Below, in pieces: positions 1 to 6,525 of a stretch of 9,818 bases of DNA. The notes under the pieces were generated by a model. It made no database searches. It was not told the DNA's origin and saw only the letters and a list, made by a program, of their open reading frames with translations. Within the stretch, counting starts at the first letter, position 1. Each line of letters opens with the position of its first letter. The translations under genes were made by a program, and so were the position numbers. The stretch comes from Chlamydiales bacterium. Its GTDB lineage: Bacteria; Chlamydiota; Chlamydiia; Chlamydiales; FEN-1388. The stretch lies in assembly GCA_021372185.1 (NCBI GenBank), contig JAJFUY010000074.1:1-9818 (forward strand), written 5' to 3'.

Positions 1-102
1 CGCGTTCCATTACAGGCCTTTCGGCCTTTCATTGCACACGGGGCTAAAGCTGAACTCCCGCTTCCGCTGGAAAAACTGGACAATTTCTGGGGGGAATTTT
101 AG
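1..102 (+). CDS. C-terminal tail of an unidentified protein (5' end outside window)
   Basis: Frame 1 is open from the first base and ends with TAG at 100-102, giving 33 residues that finish in LEKLDNFWGEF. The composition looks protein-like, with several aromatic and charged residues and no early stop. The frame ends in a short convergent gap before the ATPase gene that comes from the other strand. I do not recognise the family, and 33 residues are too few to assign one. A 5-bp hairpin (14-18 with 23-27) lies inside the frame and is probably incidental. The main doubt is that a 33-codon open frame can occur by chance. The position, directly beside a convergent gene end, favours a real gene tail. 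Confidence 0.5.
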   Translation, partial: RVPLQAFRPFIAHGAKAELPLPLEKLDNFWGEF

Positions 103-161
103 AGAGAAATATCATCCTATTTTAGGCCATTCGTTTCACCCTAGGTCAGACCCCAAGCACG

Positions 162-2051
162 TCATTTTATTCTTTCTTCTTTGGGAATGTCTGTAAGAAT
201 AGCGGGCTTGCCGATTGTCCTAAGAGAGTTGAGGATTGCGGCAATATCAATTAGCTCTTGCATAATAGCTCCTGCTACAGGGACAAGATAGCCTAATGCT
301 GCAAAGATCATCCCAATTACGGATAAAGCCATACCACCTACGGCACTTTGTAGAGCTATTTGGCGCATTCTGCGGCTTATGTGTAAAAATTCATCTACAC
401 GCTCAAGAGAGTTGTCCATGATATTTGCGCCAGCTGCCTCTGATGTAATATCACTATTTCTACCTAAAGCAATTCCCACTGTTGCGGCAAGTAAAGCCGG
501 AGCATCATTAATTCCATCTCCTAAATAGGCAGTTTTTGCTTTTGTGGTTTCTTGCACTACTATATCCACTTTTTCTTCTGGGCTTTTGCCTGCATATACC
601 TCGGTAATACCTACTGTATCTGCTAAGTAGCGAACTTCTTCTAGGCGATCACCTGAAATAATCATTAAGCGGTTGATTCCATGATGAGTATGTAGATGAT
701 GAATAAAGGGCTTGCTGTCCTGTCGTGGTTGGTCTCGAAAACGATAGTAGCCCGCCAGCGCTCCATCAATTAAAATTACACACTCAAGTCCCATGCCTTT
801 TGGTAAAAGAGCGGCTTCAGCTACATATGATTGAGCTAGGAGTTTACGACTTGTGATACTTACTGTATGCCCATCGACAGTGCCGCATAGTCCTTTTCCT
901 GGGGGTTCGCTAATCTCTGTGGCATCAAGTAGGGGGATTTTTTCTTCTTTTGCTTTAGCTTGTATAGCACTTGCCAGAGGATGTTTAGAATAGCGCTCGA
1001 TACTTGAAACAAGTTTTAGTACGTATTGTGGTTCTCTTTTATTAAACATCACCTGTTCGGTAAGTTCTGGTTGGCCATAGGTGAGCGTGCCGGTCTTATC
1101 AAAAATCATAGTTTGGCACTGGCTAATTTGCTCGAGCACCACGGGGTTTTTAATTAAAATTCCTCTCTTGGCACAAAGTGAGATGGACCCAATGATGGCA
1201 ACAGGAATAGCAATAAGTAGCGGACAGGGCGTAGCTACCACAAGTACTGCTAGAAAGCGAATAGACTCTCCAGATAGCACCCAAGCACCTAGTGCAATAA
1301 AGACTGCAAGTGGTGTATACCACGCACCAAGTGTATCGGCAAGGCGTACAAGATGTGGACGCTTTTGTTCTGTTTGGCGCATTACAACCATAATTTGGGC
1401 ATAGCGCGACTCGGCGGCAATCTTGGTAGCTTGTATGGTAAGAGAGTCACTGCCATTTATCGCCCCTGAAATCACATCAGATCCTGATGCTTTAGAAATA
1501 AGAAAAGGCTCGCCCGTTAAGTAGGCCTCATCCATCACGCCATTACCGCTTACTACTTTACCATCTACAGGGCAGATTTCGTGGGGGAAGATACATAAAA
1601 TATCTCCTATTACTATTTCCTCGACAGATATGTCTTGCATACCGGTGGCGGTTTTGCGGTGTGCTATCTTTGGTGCGCGTTTTTCAAGAGCAGTAAGTAC
1701 GCGAGAGGCGGTTTTTACAGCAAAATTTTCTAACGTTTGTCCTCCTGACAGCATGAGGACAACAAGAGACCCGGCCAGGTATTGGTCTAAAAATACCGAG
1801 GTGATAATAGACATGCCAGCTAATAAATCTGAGCCAAACTGTAAATTGGCAAGCTTTTTGGCTAGATCATATATTAGAGGAGCTCCGCCTACAAAGAGAG
1901 TAATATAGAGGGGATAGAGCGCATATGCACTAAGAGATGTAGCCCAAAACGCAAAAATCAGATGCAGTGCTATGCCTATAAGGGCAAGACCTGCAATATA
2001 TGCTTGCATGCCAAGTGATTGATTTGAGTTCTGTTGTTGAGATGTCTTCAT
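162..2051 (-). CDS. Heavy-metal-translocating P1B-type ATPase without an HMA domain
   Basis: This is an inner-membrane pump of 629 residues that would use ATP to export a soft or transition metal ion. The P-type signatures are in order: TGEP at 179-182 (actuator domain), the membrane motif TPCPL at 274-278, the phosphorylated aspartate D318 in DKTGTLT, the P1B-specific HP pair at 357-358 (SKHPLA), ISGD at 465-468 and GDGINDAP at 511-518. Hydrophobic stretches fit eight helices: four before residue 110, two around 242-290, and two around 566-610. The last helix carries QELID...NSLR (598-611). There is no N-terminal HMA domain and no CxxC metal-binding pair. The membrane motif is TPC rather than the CPC of classic copper, zinc and cadmium pumps, so I do not name the metal. 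The ATG at 2051 has no strong Shine-Dalgarno in front of it. C. trachomatis encodes a comparable HMA-less ATPase (recalled, not checked). Family assignment is firm; substrate is unknown. Confidence 0.93.
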   Translation of the reverse strand: MKTSQQQNSNQSLGMQAYIAGLALIGIALHLIFAFWATSLSAYALYPLYITLFVGGAPLIYDLAKKLANLQFGSDLLAGMSIITSVFLDQYLAGSLVVLMLSGGQTLENFAVKTASRVLTALEKRAPKIAHRKTATGMQDISVEEIVIGDILCIFPHEICPVDGKVVSGNGVMDEAYLTGEPFLISKASGSDVISGAINGSDSLTIQATKIAAESRYAQIMVVMRQTEQKRPHLVRLADTLGAWYTPLAVFIALGAWVLSGESIRFLAVLVVATPCPLLIAIPVAIIGSISLCAKRGILIKNPVVLEQISQCQTMIFDKTGTLTYGQPELTEQVMFNKREPQYVLKLVSSIERYSKHPLASAIQAKAKEEKIPLLDATEISEPPGKGLCGTVDGHTVSITSRKLLAQSYVAEAALLPKGMGLECVILIDGALAGYYRFRDQPRQDSKPFIHHLHTHHGINRLMIISGDRLEEVRYLADTVGITEVYAGKSPEEKVDIVVQETTKAKTAYLGDGINDAPALLAATVGIALGRNSDITSEAAGANIMDNSLERVDEFLHISRRMRQIALQSAVGGMALSVIGMIFAALGYLVPVAGAIMQELIDIAAILNSLRTIGKPAILTDIPKEERIK

Positions 2052-2129
2052 TTCTGGACTGTAACAGATTGCTATTCTTTTTTTGCAGCCTAAAAATATT
2101 TGTTTGTTTTTGTCTTTGAGGGTGAAGGG

Positions 2130-2657
2130 TTAATCTGTGTCTGCGGTTTGTAATTGGGCTCTTAGTAGTGCAAGTTCGGCTTGTTGTGCTTTGAGGACTT
2201 CCAGAACCTTTGCATTCACTTTTGCATAGGTTGCAACCAACTCTTTGTCGGGGAATTTTTCAGTTTTTTTGAGCTTTAAGGCTGTGGTAATAGTCTTCTT
2301 GTCTTCAGGTGAAAAATAGGCGCATGCCTCAAGTGAGAAGGTATATTGCTCTTCTTTCATGTCATCGTAAAAGTTGAGTTTAAGCGCTTTAACCTCTCGG
2401 GATTTTTGGGCGGAGAGTCTATTTTTTTCTCTTCTTCTCTCTATTGCTGCTAATTTTTTTGCTTGAATCTCATTTTGTATTTCTTCCTCATCTTGCTGAG
2501 ACTCTTCTTTTATATAAGAAGAGTCTTCAGGTTCCGCTGCATCAATTCCAGCATCTATCTCAATAAGAGGTACGGCTTGCAAATCTTCATCGCCAATGTC
2601 AAAAACTTCAGAAAGAAAATTGTGAGTAGAAAGTGGGGCAGAAGATCCTATAAACAT
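2130..2657 (-). CDS. Hypothetical protein with acidic N-terminus and bZIP-like basic region
   Basis: I do not recognise this 175-residue protein as a named bacterial family. It has no signal peptide or membrane helix. Residues 17-63 are strongly acidic, with many Asp and Glu including a DEEE run at 56-59. Residues 67-91 are strongly basic and contain RRREKNRLSAQKSR (74-87). This fits the core of the eukaryotic bZIP DNA-contact helix, with the N-x7-R spacing (N79, R87) and small residues S82 and A83 between them. The canonical leucine zipper does not follow: the expected first Leu, ten residues after R87, is Tyr97. A short heptad series L155, L162, L169 lies near the C-terminus and could form a coiled coil. 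A Shine-Dalgarno AAGG (2664-2667 on the minus strand) sits six bases before the ATG and supports this start. The gene lies 65 bases after the ASCH gene and 78 bases before the ATPase gene, same strand. It could be a host-directed nucleic-acid-binding protein, a bacterial DNA/RNA binder, or a chance match within a charged helix. Confidence 0.8.
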   Translation of the reverse strand: MFIGSSAPLSTHNFLSEVFDIGDEDLQAVPLIEIDAGIDAAEPEDSSYIKEESQQDEEEIQNEIQAKKLAAIERRREKNRLSAQKSREVKALKLNFYDDMKEEQYTFSLEACAYFSPEDKKTITTALKLKKTEKFPDKELVATYAKVNAKVLEVLKAQQAELALLRAQLQTADTD

Positions 2658-2663
2658 AAAAAA

Positions 2664-2667
2664 CCTT
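2664..2667 (-). promoter_or_regulatory. Ribosome binding site of the bZIP-like protein gene
   Basis: The minus strand reads TTTTAAGGTTTTTTATG, which places AAGG six bases upstream of the ATG at 2657. This is one of the clearer ribosome binding sites in the window. It indicates that this gene is translated independently of the ASCH gene upstream and decides the start codon. Confidence 0.6.
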
Positions 2668-2722
2668 AAAAGCTAAAAATAGTGGCAAAGAGTTTAGCAC
2701 TAAGGGGCTATTCTAAGCACGA

Positions 2723-3061
2723 TTAAGGATGTGGCTTTTCTATGAAAATGCCGAGGAAGCCATGTTGGCTGATTTCTTGTGGAGTGCTCCATTGGTGATA
2801 GATACGGCATGCGTCGCTTATGGATGGTATGCCTGGGAGGGCTTTTTCTATTGTTACGTCGTGGAGATACTCTTCTAAAGTGGCGTATTTTTTTATGGCA
2901 GATACACGTACCAAAAAATGGTCGTTGGCATAGGTGAATTTTATTACATCACCTACTTTAATACTTTGGTACTTGGGGGAGTTTTTTCTTCCCTCAACTG
3001 GTTTTACGCCGTTTTTAATAAACGAATACCATGGTTCATCACAGTGTAGTTCATGTATCAT
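2723..3061 (-). CDS. Small ASCH-domain protein
   Basis: This protein of 112 residues (114 if the ATG at 3067 is used) consists almost entirely of one ASCH domain, a PUA-like fold expected to bind RNA or nucleotides. The diagnostic segment is GVKPVEGR near the N-terminus (18-25 in this numbering), followed by SIKVGDVIKFTY and a C-terminal strand GFLGIFIEK. Some ASCH proteins, such as E. coli YqfB, hydrolyse N4-acetylcytidine using a Lys-x-x-Thr pair; here the equivalent spacing gives Lys-x-x-Glu, so that activity should not be assumed. I chose the ATG at 3061 because it overlaps the ackA stop as ATGA, the same arrangement as between xfp and ackA. The ATG at 3067 would add only Met-Pro. It is the third gene of the xfp-ackA operon, and its role there is unknown. 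Confidence 0.85.
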   Translation of the reverse strand: MIHELHCDEPWYSFIKNGVKPVEGRKNSPKYQSIKVGDVIKFTYANDHFLVRVSAIKKYATLEEYLHDVTIEKALPGIPSISDACRIYHQWSTPQEISQHGFLGIFIEKPHP

Positions 3062-4101
3062 AGGCATTGAGCTGTATTTTGAGCGATTTCTAGCGCTTCG
3101 TTTGAGGTGATTACCCAGACTTCTACTAATGAATCATTGGGGCTAATCTTTTGCTTTTGTTGGGTCACATTTTCGTTGAGGGTAGTGTCTAGGCGTATGC
3201 CATACCATTGTAGCTGTTCAATTATTAGGCTACGGATGCGTGAGGCGTTTTCACCTATGCCTCCGCTAAAGACTATGGCATCTAGGCCCTTAAGGTGAGC
3301 CATGTACGCACCGATATAAGAGACGATGCGGTAGCAGAAAAGGTCTATAGCAAATTTAGCGTCATTGTTCGTGTCGTATTGTTTTAGCAGCTCTTGCATG
3401 TTTGAGCTTATGTTAGAGAGGCCAAGGAGGCCCGCTTTGTGGTTGCACATATCTAGAATATCGCTGATGGCAACAGCTTGTTTTTGCCCCAAGTACTCTA
3501 CAACTTCTGGGTTGAGGTCGCCACATCTTGTTGCCATAACAAGGCCCTCATTGGGTGTAAAACCCATCGAAGTGTCTATAGGCAAGCCTGAGAGTATTGC
3601 AGCAATAGAGGCACCTGATCCTAAATGCAGTGTGAGCACCTTTTCTTTTTTTAGTTGCTTACTCAAATACGCGTGTGAGATGCCGTGAAAGCCAAAGCGG
3701 CGGATGCCATATGTGGCTCTAAGGTGCTTTGGGAGGGCATATTGTTGGGCAATAGGTGGTAATGTGGCAAAAAAGGCTGTATCAAAGACAGCTATTTGGG
3801 GTACGTTGTAGCGCTTTTTTGTGAGGGCAATAATTTCTAGTGCTGGGCCGTTATGAAGGGGAGCTAGCTCTACAAGCTCTTGCAGATTTTTAAAGACTGT
3901 ATCATCAATTATCACGCTTTCTTTATAGAGATTGCCTCCATGCACAACCCTATGGCCAATAGCTGTGGGCGCCTCTTTGGGTAGTAATTGCATAAGCTCA
4001 CTTAAAGTGCTGGCACTATGTGAGGCCACACATTCTAGACCATGAAAGATGTTCAGTTTAAATGATGAGCTCCCGGCATTTATGGTTATAATTGTGTTCA
4101 T
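3058..4101 (-). CDS. ackA: Acetate kinase (short form)
   Basis: This cytoplasmic enzyme transfers phosphate between acetyl-phosphate and ADP, giving acetate and ATP. Numbered from the ATG at 4101 (347 residues), the family signatures are NAGSSSFKL (8-16), HRVVHGG with R51, APLHN with H83, VFDTAFF with D107, RRFGFHGISH with H139, ATRCGDLNPEV with R192, FSGGIGEN near 279-286 and TSNEA with E335. These line up with the catalytic residues known from Methanosarcina thermophila AckA. The longer reading starts with GTG at 4113. I prefer the ATG because it forms an ATGA overlap with the xfp stop, typical of translational coupling. The protein is about 50 residues shorter than the usual ~400. Most of the loss lies between the first glycine-rich loop and R51, in the N-terminal domain, while the spacing of later catalytic residues is close to normal. 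Coupling to phosphoketolase fixes the likely substrate as acetyl-phosphate. Confidence 0.96.
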   Translation of the reverse strand: MNTIITINAGSSSFKLNIFHGLECVASHSASTLSELMQLLPKEAPTAIGHRVVHGGNLYKESVIIDDTVFKNLQELVELAPLHNGPALEIIALTKKRYNVPQIAVFDTAFFATLPPIAQQYALPKHLRATYGIRRFGFHGISHAYLSKQLKKEKVLTLHLGSGASIAAILSGLPIDTSMGFTPNEGLVMATRCGDLNPEVVEYLGQKQAVAISDILDMCNHKAGLLGLSNISSNMQELLKQYDTNNDAKFAIDLFCYRIVSYIGAYMAHLKGLDAIVFSGGIGENASRIRSLIIEQLQWYGIRLDTTLNENVTQQKQKISPNDSLVEVWVITSNEALEIAQNTAQCL

Positions 4102-6449
4102 GAATGTGGCCACTTCCAGTTTCGAATTTCTGGCATATCATCACCATAGGTTTGTATATAGCGTTTATGGTCTATTATTTCTCCTTCTACTATTTGATGT
4201 ACATAGGCACGTATTGATTCAAGTTTGCTAACACGTTCTACTACATCCAGGCATAGGTGAAAGCGGTCTAATTCATTCATAACAACCATGTCAAATGGCG
4301 TTGTAGTAGTGCCTTCTTCTTTAAAGCCATGCACGTGCATGTTGTCGTGGTTATGGCGCTTGTAGGTGAGCTTGTGGATAAGTGTGGGATAGCCATGGAA
4401 GGCAAAGATTACGGGTTTATCTCGCGTAAAAATTTCATCAAATTCATCGTCAGATAGACCATGAGGGTGATCTGTTTGTGGCTGCAAGGTCATTAAATCA
4501 ACCACATTCACGCAGCGTATTTTAAGATCAGGTAGGTGCTCTCTGAGTAAAGCTATAGCGGCAATAGTCTCTAGTGTTGGGATATCGCCAGCGCAGGCCA
4601 TTACTACATCGGGCTCAAATCCTAAGTCATTACTTGCCCACTGCCAAATCCCTAGGCCTTTTGTGCAGTGCTTAATAGCATCGTCCATGTTGAGGTACTG
4701 AAGAGCTGGCTGTTTACCAGCTACAATGACGTTTACATAGTTACGGCTTTTTAAACAGTGGTTTGTAACAGAGAGCAGGCAGTTGGCATCAGGTGGTAAA
4801 TAGATACGCACTACATCTGCTTTTTTGTTGGCTACATGGTCAATAAAGCCTGGGTCTTGGTGAGAAAAGCCATTATGGTCTTGTCGCCATACGTGAGAGG
4901 TAAGTAGGTAGTTTAAAGAGGCAATAGGCGCTCTCCAGGGTATGCTGCGAGTAACTTTTAGCCACTTGGCATGCTGGTTAAACATAGAGTCTATAATATG
5001 GATAAAGGCCTCATAGCATGAAAATAGCCCATGTCTGCCAGTGAGTAAATAGCCCTCTAGCCACCCCTGGCATAGATGTTCACTGAGCACTTCTAACACG
5101 CGGCCATCAGCTGATAAATGGTCATCAGTTGGTAAAATTGTACCCATAAAGCGTTTCGTGGTAACTTCATAAAGGGCATCTAGCTTATTAGAGGCCGTTT
5201 CGTCAGGGCCCATGAGAAGAAAGTTTTTGGCTTGGAGGTTATTTTTCATCACATCTCGCAAGAAAGTGCCCATCACTTTTGTGGCTTCGGCTTTTTGGGT
5301 GGCAGGCTGTACAACTTCAACTGCATAGTCAGCAAAGTTTGGCATAATCAAATCTTGTAAAAGACGGCCACCATTAGCGTGTGGGTTAGCTCCCATCCTT
5401 TTATTGCCCGTAGGGGCAAGCACGCGTAGTTCTTGTATAAGATGGCCATTTTCATCAAAAAGCTCTTCTGGCTTATAGCTTTTTAGCCACTCTTCAAGGA
5501 GCTTTAGGTGTTCTGGGTTTGTGGCTACAACATCTAGCGGCACTTGGTGAGATCTCCATGAGCCTTCAGTCTGTTTGCCATCTACAGTTTTGGGGCCAGT
5601 CCACCCTTTGGGGGTTTCTAGCACAAGCATGGGCCACATTGGACGTGTTGTGTCGTTAGTATCTCGCGCATGTTTTTGGATAGCGCGGATTTCTAAAACA
5701 ATATCTTCTAAGGTTTTGGCCATTTCTTGGTGCATGAGTATTGGGTCGTGGCCTTTAACAAAGTAGGGTTTGTAGCCGTAGCCTTTTAACAGATTTTCAA
5801 GCTCTTCATGAGAGATACGCGCAAGGAGGGTTGGGTTGGCAATTTTATAGCCATTGAGATGAAGTATTGGTAAAACAGCGCCATCTGTTATTGGGTTCAG
5901 GAACTTATTAGAGTGCCAACTAGCAGCTAGTGGCCCCGTTTCAGCTTCTCCATCACCTACAACTGCACAGGCAATAAGTGAGGGATTATCAAATGCCGCT
6001 CCATAGGCATGGGTGAGCACATAGCCAAGTTCGCCTCCTTCATTAATAGATCCAGGGGTTTCAGCCGCTACGTGGCTTGGTATGCCCCCTGGAAAGGAAA
6101 ACTGCTTAAATAGGTGCTTGAGCCCTTGAATGTCTTGAGAAACTTCTGGGTAGACCTCGCTATAGGTGCCCTCTAGGTAGACATTGGCAACAACTGCAGG
6201 GCCACCGTGGCCAGGTCCTGCCAAAAAGATCATATCTAGGTCATATTTTTTGATGAGGCGATTGAGGTGTGCGTAGATAAAGTTGAGTCCTGGAGTTGTG
6301 CCCCAGTGGCCTAAAAGTCGTGTTTTTACATCACTTATGCTTAATGGCTTACGAAGAAGTGGGTTATCAAGTAAGTAAATTTGGCCAACAGAGAGGTAGT
6401 TTGCGGCTCTCCAGTAGGCATCTATTGCTTGAATTTCGTTCGCTTCCAT
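4098..6449 (-). CDS. xfp: Phosphoketolase (xylulose-5-phosphate / fructose-6-phosphate)
   Basis: This cytoplasmic thiamine-diphosphate enzyme cleaves xylulose-5-phosphate with phosphate into acetyl-phosphate and glyceraldehyde-3-phosphate; dual-specificity members also split fructose-6-phosphate. The length, 783 residues, is normal for the family. Visible motifs are GHWGTTPG (47-54), AGPGHGGP (77-84), FPGGIPSHVAAETPGS (119-134), the thiamine-diphosphate/Mg site GDGEAETGP (165-173) with Asn199 in NGYKI, SWRSHQVPL (297-305), MGPDETASNK (413-422) and FSCYEAFIHIIDSM (476-489) with the conserved Glu480. The three thiamine-enzyme domains appear complete and uninterrupted. The ATG at 6449 has only a weak AGG upstream, and no other nearby start is better. 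The gene heads the minus-strand operon, and its stop overlaps the ackA start. Whether it prefers the C5 or C6 substrate cannot be read from the sequence. Confidence 0.97.
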   Translation of the reverse strand: MEANEIQAIDAYWRAANYLSVGQIYLLDNPLLRKPLSISDVKTRLLGHWGTTPGLNFIYAHLNRLIKKYDLDMIFLAGPGHGGPAVVANVYLEGTYSEVYPEVSQDIQGLKHLFKQFSFPGGIPSHVAAETPGSINEGGELGYVLTHAYGAAFDNPSLIACAVVGDGEAETGPLAASWHSNKFLNPITDGAVLPILHLNGYKIANPTLLARISHEELENLLKGYGYKPYFVKGHDPILMHQEMAKTLEDIVLEIRAIQKHARDTNDTTRPMWPMLVLETPKGWTGPKTVDGKQTEGSWRSHQVPLDVVATNPEHLKLLEEWLKSYKPEELFDENGHLIQELRVLAPTGNKRMGANPHANGGRLLQDLIMPNFADYAVEVVQPATQKAEATKVMGTFLRDVMKNNLQAKNFLLMGPDETASNKLDALYEVTTKRFMGTILPTDDHLSADGRVLEVLSEHLCQGWLEGYLLTGRHGLFSCYEAFIHIIDSMFNQHAKWLKVTRSIPWRAPIASLNYLLTSHVWRQDHNGFSHQDPGFIDHVANKKADVVRIYLPPDANCLLSVTNHCLKSRNYVNVIVAGKQPALQYLNMDDAIKHCTKGLGIWQWASNDLGFEPDVVMACAGDIPTLETIAAIALLREHLPDLKIRCVNVVDLMTLQPQTDHPHGLSDDEFDEIFTRDKPVIFAFHGYPTLIHKLTYKRHNHDNMHVHGFKEEGTTTTPFDMVVMNELDRFHLCLDVVERVSKLESIRAYVHQIVEGEIIDHKRYIQTYGDDMPEIRNWKWPHS

Positions 6450-6525
6450 GAAAAACGCCTATAAAATAATTAATTTACTAAAGATAGGTCTAAGCTTTAT
6501 ACTAAAGGAAAGGGAGTATTATCGT
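6450..6525. promoter_or_regulatory. Divergent intergenic promoter region between xfp and the kinase-like gene
   Basis: This AT-rich 76-base gap must hold the start signals for both the minus-strand xfp operon and the + strand kinase-like gene. The + strand promoter is clear and listed separately. For xfp only weak candidates are visible, such as TATTTT on the minus strand around 6462-6467, with no good -35 box at standard spacing. No operator-like palindrome was found. Confidence 0.5.
6474..6503 (+). promoter_or_regulatory. Sigma-70/66-type promoter of the kinase-like gene
   Basis: TTTACT at 6474-6479 (compare TTGACA) and TATACT at 6498-6503 (compare TATAAT, five of six) are separated by 18 bases. 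Transcription would begin near 6510, giving a very short leader that contains the GGGAG ribosome binding site at 6512-6516, nine bases before the ATG at 6526. This argues against the earlier in-frame ATG at 6448, which lies upstream of the promoter. Confidence 0.6.

Noticed and set aside
141..155. The GGTCAGACC palindrome in the convergent gap before the ATPase gene, as a terminator or repeat end.
   Set aside because: The stem is only four base pairs around a single base and there is no U tract. It may be a remnant of a dispersed GGGGTCTGACC-type repeat, but one partial copy cannot show this.
2463..2669. A 68-codon + strand frame opposite the bZIP-like gene, rich in Phe, Leu and Arg.
   Set aside because: It is the antisense shadow of the acidic and basic codons; the minus strand has the better ribosome binding site.
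4102..4113. A GTG start adding four residues to acetate kinase.
   Set aside because: The ATG at 4101 overlaps the xfp stop as ATGA, and the residues after it begin the conserved first strand directly.
6448..6525. An N-terminal extension of the kinase-like protein starting with ATG at 6448, which would overlap the xfp start codon in the shared CATG.
   Set aside because: There is no ribosome binding site, and a good -35/-10 pair lies inside the extension. The ATG at 6526 has GGGAG at proper spacing.
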